Positions 36,078-47,176 of a stretch of 64,000 bases of DNA are shown piece by piece (the stretch's first letter is position 1; each line of letters opens with the position of its first letter). This stretch comes from Stenogyne calaminthoides (lineage: Eukaryota > Streptophyta > Magnoliopsida > Lamiales > Lamiaceae). The position numbers and the translations under genes are program-made. The stretch covers positions 22,045,554-22,109,553 of the forward strand of contig JBBCBC010000024.1 of NCBI GenBank assembly GCA_037126765.1, written 5' to 3'. Below the pieces are notes generated by a model, which was not told where the DNA came from, ran no database searches, and saw only the letters and a program-made list of their open reading frames with translations.

Positions 36078-36150
36078 TGTTTGGCCTAGTGGTGTATTTA
36101 TCTTAATTCATGTAAGGGGTTCTATGTTCGAACCTTAATGGATACAACTT
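36078..36150 (+). repeat. tRNA-like module 4
   Basis: TTTGGCCTAGTGGTGTATTT (box A-like) and ATGTTCGAACC at 36124-36134 (box B core), then TTAATGGATACAACT. It is closely related to module 3, 140 bp upstream. Confidence 0.55.
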
Positions 36151-36229
36151 TTTATTAAATTTTATTTGTAATTTTAGTTTATAAAATTTATATTTTATAT
36201 TTAAATTGTCACCATATATATGAATATTT

Positions 36230-37197
36230 ATATTATATGACGACTATGATTGTCATTAATTACCATGAAGATCGTCACGGAATAATATTATGACGAAATA
36301 AGTGTGTCATTAAAAAATAATTATTAATCTCCACTATATATATAAATATTGGTGACGAAAGAATATGTCACTAATTACTATGAAAAATTAACGACGAAAC
36401 ACAAAATTGTCATGAAAATTTTATATTATATGACCAATATTGATCGTCACTAATTAAAATAAAGTTCGTCGCCGAATAATATTGTGACGAAATAAGTGCG
36501 TCATTAAAAAATAATTATTAATCGTCACTATATATCAATATTGGTGACGAAAGAATATGTCACTAATTAATATGAACAATTAGCGACGAAACATAAAATC
36601 GTCATGAAAATTTTATATTATATGACCAATAATGATCGTCACTAATTAAAATGAAGTTCGTCACCGAATAATATTGTGACGAAATAAGTGCGTCATTAAA
36701 AAATGATTAATAATCGTCACTATTTATTAATATTGGTGACGAAAGAATATGTCACTAATTACTATGAACAATTAGCGACGAAACATAAAATTGTCATCAA
36801 AATTTTATATTATATGACGACTATGATCGTCACTAATTACAATGACGATCGTCACCATGTAAAATTGTGACGAATTAAGCGCGCCACCATTCATTTGAAT
36901 AATTAATGACAAAATATATAGTTGTCACAAAAATACTATTTTTCGTGACGTTGAATATCGTCACTAAATATGATGAATATCGTCACCAAAGTTTATTGTG
37001 ACGAATTTCTTATTTTTGTAATTAAAATTTTAAATTAGTGACGAAAAAAAACATTAGTGGTGACGAAAGCAAAATTTGTCATGAATTCTCACTTTTTAGT
37101 GACGAAATTTAAATTTGTCACCTTTAGGTAACATATGGTAACGAATTTTGTGTCGTCACAAAAAAATTTGTCACCAAATGTGGGATTTCCTGTAGTG
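36230..37197. repeat. Right subterminal repeats and terminus of CACTA
   Basis: Dense GTGACGAAA/TCGTCACTAATTA motifs run up to the terminus TTTCCTGTAGTG. The first part is a regular tandem array: GACNANTATTGATCGTCACT-like landmarks fall at 36239, 36432, 36624 and 36816, a period of 192-193 bp. The left end has no such long-period array. Confidence 0.88.
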
Positions 37198-37200
37198 TCT

Positions 37201-37560
37201 TGCGTCGTGCACTCACCAGTCCACACAATGAAGATGAAGGTGCAAGGGACAATAGCACTATGAACGATTTTGAGCAATAGTGATAGTTTTACTATGTAAC
37301 ACTAATAATTTTTCTAAGTAAAATGATAGTTTTTATATATAGCAGTGATAGTTTATGTGTGTAACAGTGAAACTTATTCCAAAAAAACTTTCACTGTTAT
37401 TCCAAAAAAGTATCAATGTAAAACCAAAAAAGTATCACTGATATACGAAAAAACTATCACTGTCATTAAAAAAAATATCACTATTATTCAAAAAAAACTT
37501 TCACTGTTATTCCAAAAAAAGTATCACCGTCAAAAAAACCCCCAAGCTTATTGACAAACA
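37201..37560. repeat. Degenerate repeats with TATCACTGTTATTCCAAAAAA motif
   Basis: Right flank of the CACTA element. Units of about 20-25 bp repeat at least six times between 37370 and 37530. A similar block (CACTGTTATGTATAAAAACTTTCA) recurs at about 38738-38885. Confidence 0.6.
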
Positions 37561-37985
37561 AAAAATTCCTCCGCGTCACAAAAACCCCCAAGCTTATTGA
37601 CGAATAAAAAATTAAAAAAGGAAAAGGACAAAAAGTGAAATAGAAGATGTACTGTCGAGTCATCGCGTCACAGAGGAATTGCCATCGCCGTCACAAAGAG
37701 TGGAGCGATTTCGCATTAAGAGTCGCAGAGAGTGGTACTACACATTTAAACTAGGACATCTGCACTTGTACAACCCTTTTTAATAACCACACTCCAAAAT
37801 AATCTTTGGAGTGCGGTTTCACACAAAATATTAAAAAAAAAAATTATTAGAGTGCGGTTATTAACCGTTCTCAACTGCAATACAAAGTATCAATTGGATA
37901 GCGGTTGAAAACAACATTCAATTTTTCTTTAGACAACGGTTATAAACCGCTGTCCAATCTATTATCCTTTTAATATACACAGGTC
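37561..37985. repeat. Palindrome-rich stretch
   Basis: Several short palindromes: GGTTATTAACC near 37856, CGGTTATAAACCG near 37938 and CTCCAAAATAATCTTTGGAG near 37791. ACCCCCAAGCTTATTGACAA occurs twice (37540, 37585). It resembles the interior of a nonautonomous DNA element; ends are not defined. Confidence 0.4.
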
Positions 37986-37989
37986 AGCT

Positions 37990-38120
37990 TATTTAGTACG
38001 CGATATATATCCCTCTTCCTCGCCCTCCGTCGACCTCCCCCTTGCACGCCGCCGCCGACGCCACCACCGCCAGACGCCGCTGCCATCACGCCTTTGCCGC
38101 CATCCGCCCTTTCTCATGGT
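37990..38120 (+). promoter_or_regulatory. Orphan GC-rich promoter/first-exon-like segment
   Basis: GATATATATCCC (about 38002) could be a TATA box. A GC-rich leader with CGCCGCCGCC-type repeats follows, then CTTTCTCATG|GTAAGAAT, an ATG directly followed by a strong donor (38116-38124). This is the only such GC-rich island in the region. No convincing downstream exon was found, so it may be a gene fragment carried or left behind. Confidence 0.35.
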
Positions 38121-41100
38121 AAGAATAGGTTGTTTAGTTTTTGGGTTTTCATTTTGCTTCTTTTGAAAAAAAAAATTGCTTTTTGGGATGTCTAATTGCA
38201 CATGTTTTGAATGCTCTTGGTAGTAGTTGTGTCGATTCAAATGTGAATTCATATATTTTTGAGTTGGTTGGTGATTTTTTATGCTAATTTAGGGATGAAC
38301 TTGATGCACTCCAGGTGTTTGATCATATGCGTGTGTGTGGATTTAAGCATAAATTAGGATTGAGATACTTTTATGTTTAATACATTAGGATATGCTTAAA
38401 TTTACTTATTTTGGGGAGTTGATTAATTATTTCTTATGTTGGAATTTAAGACTTATTGCTTTAAATGCTCTTAAAACTCATATTTTCCTTGAACATTTGT
38501 ATTGTTCGATAGATATAAAGGGTGTGCATATATAGCTTATTTAAATGACTTCTATATTTATCAAAAATACAAAATGTTTGAATATTTTTGTATATTTATT
38601 CTTATCTATTTAATTAATAACTTATTTAATAAAATTAATTATGGAACTTTTCTAACACCAAGGTTTCTTTTATTAATACTATTGTACTAGTAATTTTTTG
38701 AGTAACACTCCTGTAAATCAGGTCTATTCATGAATTCTATCACTGTTATGTATAAAAACTTTCATTGTTATGCACAAAAATGATTCACTGTTTGAAAATA
38801 TAAATCATTTTTTAAATTGTGCTAGTTTCGGTGCATAACTGTGATAATTTTATACATAACAATGATAATTTTTATATATAACAGTAACACTAGAGAAAAT
38901 CGAGTTCACGGTGAACTCGGGTTCACACAATTTTATGTCTAATTTTTTTTTAAATAACTGCTTTTTGGAAAAATAATTTATAGTATAATTTTAGTAATAC
39001 ATTTAATTTGGCCCTATAGTCTTGCCCAATCCTTATTTTATGAATCCGACACTCTCAATACGATTTAAAATTTGAGAACTCTTCATAAGATATATCCCCA
39101 AAGAGTAGTACTTACGTACTACAAAATCCTGGGGAGTTAGGGAACCATAATACGTTGTGAAGATGACTCTAAAAATAGGTTTAACTTTTGTGTTTAAAAA
39201 GAGCTAAGATGACTACAATTAAGGGATCTAAACAATAATCATTCCTTAAAAAAATCTCTTTAGTTTAGAGTCAATGCTTGAGAAGACTACCACAACCCCC
39301 TACCTAAAAAATTTAAAACTATTCATAATTAACAGAAAAAGCAAAAGGAATTAAAGAAAATAACTAAAGATGGGGGTTTAGAAAAGGGTCGGTCCCATAT
39401 TTATGATTACATATGTCAATTCCTATCATTTCATTCTTCATAAATAAAGAAGCTTTATTTGTGAAGAATGATATGAAAATCTTACTCTCCACCAACATGT
39501 CCACTAAGATATATCCTAAAATAGACAACCAAATGATTTAGACCTTCTAAAGTGAACATAAAATACTGGAATACAAACTAATCTGAATGCTTTGATATTC
39601 ACCCAAATTACATGCTTTCCTGAAATTAACAAATTAGTTAATTTTGTGTCTTTTATTTACACTAATTAACTATGTTAACCTCATTTTACTAGATAGAGAG
39701 AAGCGTGAAAAATTAATGGAGTAGCATTTTATCCGTGAGCCAATTTTTCTGTTTTGTGTTTACCCAAATTTTTAGAAAAAAATCATTCGACTCATGAAGG
39801 ATCCACGAGTTTCAGACTCTTTTTTAAATGTGTTTTTATTTTATATGAAATATTTTATGATAATAGTAATATTTTTCATTATTTAATTCATATTGCAGCT
39901 AATTTATCCGTAGGGTTAGCGCGCGAAGAAAATTAAACATGGTGATTTGGATTCTTCCCTTTTTTGGTTGAACAACAAACTATAAGTTGAGTCTTATTTG
40001 GTTGTCTGAATTTGACAACCCCAAACTAATGAACCCATCAAACATCAACGTTTCAAAGACACGAGACACTTTTGTTAAATATTTTACGTGAAAAATTAGT
40101 TTATATTGGGAAAGCGCTCAAAGTTTGTTGATTTTTTACTGAAGGTCAAATGAATTTTTCAAAAAATTCGCACAAAGATAAAATAAGAAAATTCGTTCAT
40201 ATGTATGTGTTCTCATAAAGGTAAACTTGTATTATTATAAGAATAATTATATCTTATTATAAATATATGTAACACATGCCATTTTCAGTACACATACTTG
40301 TCCTTATAGTAACACACGTAAGATATTAAAAAATGAGTTACTAGTTATATGAATATAAAGGTGTTACTATAAGAAGAAATGTGTTTTACTAGATATTAAA
40401 TTTGTTTTTAAGTTTAATCTGTGTAATTTGTAATGCATTTATTTGTCTAATGATGGGTTCTTCACCAATATTCTACAGTGTGATATGTTGAATTTTTTAA
40501 AATATTAAATGTGTTGCTATGAAGAATTTCATTTATGTAATTTAGCATGTGAATAGTTTTTAAGATTGCAGTCTTTCATTTCTTCTTCCAAACTTGTGTG
40601 CTTAAAAATGAGTGAACCTTCCTACTATGTATTTGAATTTTTTTTTTGCCTTGAATATAAGTTTTTAAACAAATAAGACTATATATTTCATTTCATAATT
40701 TCCTTTGAATTATGCCTTAAATGTAGTGCACAATTTCCCCATGTTTTTATTAAATTGGTGCTAAATTTATTTTATAATTTTTACTAATTATTTTTTCGTT
40801 TCAGTTTCAGTAGGTCTGTGATAATATGTTTACGATGATCTATTTAATAGTTATTTTACTACCATAGCTTAACTCTAACAATTTATTTATGGTTGATTAA
40901 AGTGGTTTTGAACATTAATTTTAGCATGAATATTATCCACTTTTTAATTTGTCAATTCTTTTTTACTTGCATTTCTCATTAAGTTTGTACATGCACAATT
41001 CAAGAACTTATTAATTATGTTGGTGCTAGAGGCAAGTGGAGCAGACAGGAAGATAATATGTACATATATTTATTTGCGCTATTGACATTGAAAATTTGAC

Positions 41101-41442
41101 GTGCATTGACTATGAGGACAAGAATCTGTACATGGCTTATTATTTGAGCCATTAATTTCATCTCATATATTTTGTTATCACCTCTTTGAGGATTCTCAAA
41201 TTTGAAAGAGTTTTCTCTGCCTATTTTATATTTATTTATATTTTAGTATATAAGATGAATATAATATTTTATTTTTGTAATTGTGAATATCTTGCACAGA
41301 AATGTTAGGACTCAAGTCATTACCTTTTCTATATAAAAAAAATTAGGTAATTTTTTTTAATTGTTTCTTAATAGAGTTGGTGTGTTAGGTGGATTTCAAG
41401 AAAATATATACAAGTCAATGAGGAAGTTTTGTGTGGGTTTTA
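38121..41442. other. AT-rich intergenic sequence
   Basis: No gene is supported. Notable only: repeats of the CACTGTTAT type at about 38738-38885 and the palindrome GTTCACGGTGAAC at about 38904, both related to sequences flanking the CACTA element. ORFs of about 60 codons are expected by chance in this composition. Confidence 0.5.
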
Positions 41443-42420
41443 TGTTGGGGAACGTTTTGCCCGGATCTATTCGGGATGAACTTTAAATAAAAATTTAGAT
41501 AAATAATTATTATTAGCATGAATTAATCCTATTAATTAATTCAAATAATAATCACCGACAACATACATGCGTACAAATAATTCACGTAAAATTCTACACA
41601 TGCGGAATCTAGGAGTTTACACGAATCTTACCCTCGGAGAGACAACCGTTGAGAAGTAGGAACAAACTTTCAAAAAACCAACCCAAGTGCCTTCTCAAGT
41701 ATTCCCAAATCCTTGCTCGTTGATTAAGTGGAAAATCCTCGCGAACAATTTAACAAAGGTAAAAAGAAAAATATTTGTTGCACCACCTTTGTGGATTTCT
41801 AATTTTTTCAAGACTTGAATTGTGTTGGGGATGAAACATTCATCCCCTATGTATAACATATGGGGGATGAAAGAAATTTCCTTGCTTCTTATCCAATGAA
41901 CAATCTTGAATATATATCATATATTCTATTTTCCATAAATATCTCCCCACAAAATTCTCCCTTATTTTCTTGGCCATATTTTCGAAAAAAATAAGAAGAA
42001 AATACCAATTCAAAGATTCTTGAATTTATGGGATAATCTTGTATTCCAAAGATTAGTTATCTTCTTTCCATAAAATATTTTCAAGAGATCTTCCTTTCTC
42101 TTTCCTCATATTTTTCGAAAAGAATAAGGAAAAATTAGCAACAACATTTTTCTTTTATTTTAATCATATTTTCGTTAATGGAATTATATTGGGCTATTTG
42201 AGGGGCCTTTAGAAGAATTAAGATTGGACCTCCCAATGGGCTCTTAATTACAATATTGAGCCACAATATTATTCAGCTCATTAATATTAATTTATTCCAC
42301 TATAAAATTAATATTGCACTATCCATCTTAACCCATATTACAGTAATATGGCTCCTGGTTATTATTTCTCGTGTTTAAGATTATTTAGTCCATTAATTAA
42401 TTAAGCCACTTAAAAGCTTT
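41443..42420 (-). repeat. LTR C, first part
   Basis: Begins TGTTGGGGAACG and shows the same order of blocks as solo LTRs A and B (CATGCGGAATCTA, CACCACCTTTGTGGATTTCTAA, GGCTATTTGAGGGGCCTTTAG, CAATATTGAGCCACAATATT). By comparison with D its coding-sense orientation is minus. It is cut at 42420 by the insertion of Sire-2 and resumes at 58066. The left flank is TTTTA; no matching TSD is seen at the far right, so this end of the nest was rearranged. Confidence 0.85.
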
Positions 42421-43278
42421 TGTTGGGAGATGAATTTAATAAAGATTTTGATTAGATCCCAAAACCCCTGAGTATGACATGTTTCAGGACGATCTTGATA
42501 GTATAGGATCAGGTTTCAAATTATCAGGATGATCTGCACCATGTATAGTTAGCAGACATAGTTCAGGTTAGAATAGGTTTCAATGTTTTATCTGTAGATC
42601 AGAAGTATTCTGAAGATCAAACTATATGAAGACCTAAACCAAACCATAGAATCAAGATATCCTCAAGACTTACGTAAACCTCAAGATCGGCAGTATCCCA
42701 AGATCAAACTATATCAAACCCTAAACCATACTAAAGAATCAGTATATCCTGAAGACTTACAGAAACCTGAAGACTTAAAGAAACCTGAAGATCGAAAGAA
42801 CTCAAGATCGAAGAACTCAAGATCGAAAGAATCAAGATTAAAGACCTCAAGAATCTTGTGTACTGAACAAAAGACCCTGAACATGACACTTCAAGTTAAA
42901 TAGTGTTTGTTCATTCTTCGTACATGCAAAGAGAATGTTATACATTCGTGAACACTAAGGAAGATATCAACTCAGTGTTAGTTGACTAAAAAGAGCCATT
43001 TTTGTTGTCTCTGTTCAAAGGAAGATATCGACCAATAAGGAGGCGACAACAACGTACTTTCCTGACACTGAAAGCGACATTTCTCTGAAGAATGTCAGCA
43101 TAAATATTTGTCTTGTTCACATAAATTGATGATTGGCTGCTTATCTGGATATTTCCTAAAGCATGCAAGGACTCATTCAAACCCTAATGAAGCCGTTCAT
43201 CATATACTAAAAGAAGAAACCCGAGATGCTATCTCTCCAATGGATAGTTTTTTAAAGGAAGACTTCGTGAGAGTTGCC

Positions 43279-43286
43279 TATAAATA
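43279..43286 (+). promoter_or_regulatory. TATA box of Sire-2 5' LTR
   Basis: TATAAATA in GCCTATAAATACCAGAGG, kept in all three Sire LTRs. It would drive the genomic RNA. Confidence 0.75.
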
Positions 43287-44294
43287 CCAGAGGCCTTGAA
43301 CACTTCAAGGTTACGGGAAATCAAAGCAACTCACAGAGCTCATTCGTATTCAAGCATTCTTGTGAAGCACTCGAAACCCTTAGAATTTCCCAAGTGTTTC
43401 ATCTTTGAAGAGAGCTCATTTACTAAGCCTAGATTTAAGATCTTATCCAAAGCTTAGTTCTAGATATCCTAGCCTTTTACTTGTGTTCTCATTGTAAAAG
43501 GATATCTCACCTTAGTTGGAAACCAACCAAACCCAAACCCTTTGATTAGGAAGTTTGTCTGTGTAGTAGTTGAAAGTGAGAGAGTTGTAAAGAGTTAGTA
43601 AGCTGCTGTGTTCAGTCTGAAGACTCTAGAGGAGAAGTTAGTAAGCTGATTGTTCAGTCTGAACGCTTGTGTGTGTTGAGTTAGTAAGCTGCAGTAGTTC
43701 AGCCTAAAAACTCGTAGTAGTGTTGAGTTAGTAAGATGCTGAGTTCAGTCTGAAAGCTTGAGGTAGTAGAAATAGTGTGTTAAGGAATTTCTCTGAAGAT
43801 CAGAGAGAGTGGACGTAGGAGCTTGAGCCTCTGGACCACTATAACTTGCTGTGTTATTTGCTTTCTGCTTTGCATTATTACTTGTTGCATATTTCACTGA
43901 AAGCATTTCTGATATTCAGTTGGAATCAATCCACTGAACTTGCATTAACTTGATCACAGCCTTAACCACTGTTTCATTAAGGAAATATTTTCAGCAAAGT
44001 AAAACGAGTATAAACTTAGGGCCTACACTTTCCGCACTCTAGATAAGATAGTATAGATAGTTGTCAAGCTGAGAAACTCTCCTGAGTAGTCAGTAAGATT
44101 AGTATCTACTCCAAGCTTATTTGGACTCTGAGAAAAATCAGGATCAGTGAGCTAATCTGAAGTCCCTGAATGCCGCTCAGTGTTATTGTCTCAGTAGACT
44201 TTGACTCAGGGTAATTTGTGCTTCTCAAGACTAAAAATCAGGACAACCCGACTCGCTGATTTCAGTAAAAGTTTTAAAAGTTGAAAAATAACTA

Positions 44295-44328
44295 CACACG
44301 TGTATTCCTCCCCCCCAATACACGTGTG
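44295..44328 (+). terminator. C-loop hairpin near LTR end
   Basis: Arms CACACGTGTATT and AATACACGTGTG enclose a run CCTCCCCCCC. It is conserved in position in the 3' LTR (58001-58035) and, weaker, in Sire-1 (8843-8873). It could mark RNA 3'-end formation or be a CACGTG-type factor site. The assignment is inference. Confidence 0.45.
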
Positions 44329-44355
44329 ACACTCGTTTATACCGGGACCAACAAG

Positions 44356-44367
44356 TGGTATCAGAGC
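44356..44367 (+). promoter_or_regulatory. Primer binding site, initiator tRNA-Met
   Basis: TGGTATCAGAGC begins two bases after the LTR end. It is complementary to the 3' end of plant initiator tRNA-Met, the usual primer for copia minus-strand DNA. Confidence 0.93.
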
Positions 44368-44477
44368 AGTGGTTCTAACTGACCACTTGCTTTGGTAGCC
44401 ATAGTCTTGTTTACTTAGAGACTTTGGTGGTCTACTGAATAGATCTTACTGCTGATATCTTACAAGACCATTTCATC

Positions 44478-46139
44478 ATGCCTTCTAAGAAACTACCTAT
44501 GTTCTCAGTTGAGAATTATGATCTATGGAGATTGAGAATGCAGGCACACTTGTACTCAAAACATGAGAGAATGTGGAGAGTTGTGTCACAAGGACCTTTT
44601 GAGTTTAAGGTTGTTAATCCTAGATCTACTGATGCTGAAAAAGATGATCCAAGGGATGAATTTCCTAAATCCGATGATCAGCTTACTCCTGAAGAAAGGA
44701 AGTTGGTTAACTTGGATTATATTGCTAAAGATACTCTATATAACACTATTGATGATGGTGTTATGGGAATGATTTCTCACTGTGAAACTGCCAAAGACAT
44801 TTGGGACACACTTGCTTTAATGTGTCAATGCACTGATCATATCAAAGAAAACAAACTATCTGTGGCTATTGCCAAATTTGATGGTTTTGAAATGGAAGAT
44901 GGTGAATCTATTGAAAGACTTGAAGTCAAGATTCACTAGCATTATGAATGATCTGAGTGCTCTTGGGAAAAATATCCCAAAAGAGAAATTGCTCTGAAAA
45001 TTCTCAGAGGACTGTCTAAGAAATGGGATATTCATGCTGTTGAGATTGAGAACACCAAAGATATTGCTTCTATGCCATATCAACAAGTTTTCTCTGAGTT
45101 GAAAGCATATGAGTTTGTAATTGATAAGAAAACTAAGAAAACTGACAACAAAGATGATACTTCATCTAACAAAAATGTGGCTTTTAAAGCACAAAGTAAA
45201 ATCTGTAAAGAACCTGAGACCTCATCTAACAAAGTGCAGGATGAAAAAGATGAGACAATTGCCCTAATGGCAAGAAGGTTTGAGAAAATGAACCACATAT
45301 TTGGAAAATATAAAAGGTATTATAAAAATACCAGATACAGGAACAGGAACAACTCAGAAGTTGAAGAAAAGTCTACTGGGAAGAAGAAAGATTACAAAGC
45401 TGAAGGATCTTCATCCAGAAAGGACTACAAATCCAAAGAGGAAAATGATCAGGATGATGATACCAACAGATGCTACAATTGTAAAAAGATAGGTCACTTC
45501 CAGTATGACTGTCCTGAGTTGAGTTCCAAAGAAAGAAAGGATCGGCAAGCCAAAAGAGACAAGAAGTATTCCAGCAAGAAGGCAGTGGTTGCTGAAGAAG
45601 AACATTCTGAGGAAGGATCCAGCTCTTCAGAAGAGATGTTCTCAGACAGTGATAGTGATGATGTCTGCCTTGTTGCTATTGAGGAGGTAAATTCTTCTAT
45701 CTCTGTTGCTGCTCCTACACAAACACCTGAGTTATCAAGTTCATCTGTAACCAGTAATTTTGACCTGATGGGTTCTTTTGAGAATCTGATGAAAGACTAT
45801 TCTGTGTTGCAAGAACTGTTCATAGAAACTCAAGAGCAGAATGAAGTGCTGACTGCTGAGAATCTAAAGTGGAAAAACTCTAAAGCTACTGAGATCACTT
45901 CTCAATTGATGGGAGTAACTGATGAACTTGATGTTCTGAAAGTACAACTCTCAGAAAAAGAGAAAGTGGTAGAGGCCCTGAAAGGAAAGTTAGAGAAATC
46001 CACTGAAGAAAATCAGTTTATCAGAACTGAGTTCAATGACCTCTTTGAGAAACATGAAACTCTAAAGAAAAGTGAGGATAGTTTGCAGAGAAAGTTAGCT
46101 CTATTGAATTCTGCATCTAAAGCAATAGATGAAATTTAG
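44478..46139 (+). pseudogene. Sire-2 gag
   Basis: Structural protein of the virus-like particle. ATG 44478 opens MPSKKLPMFSVENYDLWRLR, the standard copia gag start, and WRVVSQGP and AKDIWDTL follow. A frameshift near 44925 stops the frame at 44939. A second near 44980 is needed to reach the frame that continues through ALKILRGLSKKWD to the stop at 46139. The zinc knuckle CYNCKKIGHFQYDC (CX2CX4HX4C) near 45472-45513 would bind RNA. A long acidic Ser-rich and coiled-coil extension follows, typical of Sirevirus gag. It is broken as a protein. Confidence 0.88.
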
Positions 46140-46858
46140 AGTTATCAAAGACCTGCAACTATAAAGACTGGATTAGGATATATTCCAGGGGGAACCTCAC
46201 ATGATCTTCTGAATGCTACTTCTACAAGTGGCACCAAGACTGTCTTTGTTAAACCAGCGGTTCGTACTGATCTTCTTATTGGAACAACCCCGTGTTTTGG
46301 ACAAGGGTAAAGGACCTATGGTTTCAGAGATCCTGAAAGTTCAGGAAAGAAAGCCCAAACCTCAGGAAAAGGCTAGGAAACCTGTACAATCAGTAGGAAA
46401 TCCTCAGGCCAGTACTTCGAAGCCTCAGGCTAAGAATACTAACCTGAAGAAATCTGCCTTGAACCATCAGATGAATCCTCAGAAGAGAAACACTCAGTAG
46501 AGAAATTCTCAGAAGAGGAGACCAAGTCCTCAGGATACTGAAAGACTACAATTTCAGTACAGGCGACCTAAACCCCACTTGCCTAAGGGTAAAGGTTTCT
46601 TGAACCCAAGTTAGCAGAGACAGAGATCAGCTGCACCAAAGCCAAAGCAATGGAACTAAAGGCCTGAACCCAAGAAAAAATCAAAGGCTCATGTTCATGC
46701 TAAGGCTGACACTCATACACAGGATACTCCCAAGGAATCTAGGGTGGTGAATGTGTATGTAGATGTTTATGGAAGACAAATCAGCCACTCTAAAGTCATT
46801 AGAGTTATCAGGCAAATTTGGGTTCCAAAAGGTACCTAAGGTCTAACTTGTTTTGTAG
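46140..46858 (+). pseudogene. Gag-protease linker region, broken
   Basis: Lys/Gln/Pro-rich sequence (QERKPKPQEKARKPVQS, KPQAKNTNLKKS) with several TAG/TAA stops, for example where CAG is expected (CAGTAGAGAAAT near 46500). Ends in VYVDVYGRQISHSK just before the protease. It would be a polyprotein linker. No catalytic motif. Confidence 0.6.
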
Positions 46859-47176
46859 GTGAAGGATAAGGGCACTAAGCTGAATGAAGACAACATAGCC
46901 CTGATGAGTGGAACTGAAGTTTCACCTGCTGCATGGTACTTGGACAGTGGATGCTCAAGACACATGATAGGATACAAATATTTGCTCACTGACTATGTTG
47001 AACAGAAAGGCCCTCAGATAACCTTTGGAGATAATTCCAAAGGACAAACAGAAGGATATGGAACTCTTGAAATTGATACTGTTCATATCCATGGTGTATC
47101 ATATGTGTCTGGTTTAAAGAATAACATGTTTTCTATCAGTCAATTCTGTGATAAAGGATTCAGTGTTGAATTCTGA
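46859..47176 (+). pseudogene. Sire-2 aspartic protease
   Basis: WYLDSGCSRHMIG contains the DSG catalytic motif of copia protease, and ITFGDNSKGQTEGYG and NNMFSISQFCDKG are the following conserved blocks. It would cut the Gag-Pol polyprotein. The frame ends at a TGA (47174-47176); a TGG or similar codon is expected there because homology continues in frame. Confidence 0.88.

Larger units (their letters stand above)
16259..37197 (-). mobile_element. Large CACTA (En/Spm) DNA transposon, about 20.9 kb
   Basis: The left terminus CACTACAGGAATTC and the right terminus GATTTCCTGTAGTG are inverted copies with CACTA ends. The 3-bp duplication TCT flanks both (16256-16258 and 37198-37200), the CACTA hallmark. 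Both ends carry about 950 bp of dense GTGACGAA/TTCGTCAC repeats, the expected binding sites for a TnpA protein. Inside are a TNP2/TnpD-type transposase gene and a TnpA-type (Transposase_24) gene, both on the minus strand in TnpD-then-TnpA order. About 21 kb is large for the superfamily. The extra length is AT-rich spacer, tRNA-like modules and a captured gypsy fragment. Both genes have a few disabling changes. Confidence 0.93.
42421..44353 (+). repeat. 5' LTR of Sire-2
   Basis: 1933 bp, TGTTGG...CCAACA. Contains a U3 array of short units like GAAACCTGAAGATCGAAAG (42750-42850), a TATA box (43279-43286), four repeats of about 45 bp (from about 43590, 43636, 43679 and 43723) and a terminal hairpin CACACGTGTATT/AATACACGTGTG around a C-rich loop (44295-44328). 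The 3' LTR differs by a few percent by eye, and U3 repeat content differs more. Confidence 0.95.

Noticed and set aside
35513..36150. Functional tRNA genes
   Set aside because: Box A and box B motifs are present, but I could not form acceptor, D and anticodon arms; they look like SINE-type heads.
37989..38252. 87-codon minus-strand ORF, Arg-rich
   Set aside because: Its Arg codons come from the GC-rich repeats of the orphan promoter-like island; no domain is seen.
38502..39936. ORFs of about 60 codons in AT-rich intergenic DNA
   Set aside because: Length and composition are as expected by chance; no motif or splice context supports them.
43108..43299. ORF of 63 codons in the Sire-2 5' LTR, with a near-identical copy at 54975-55166
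   Set aside because: It is conserved only because the two LTRs are copies. It ends across the TATA box and shows no known domain.
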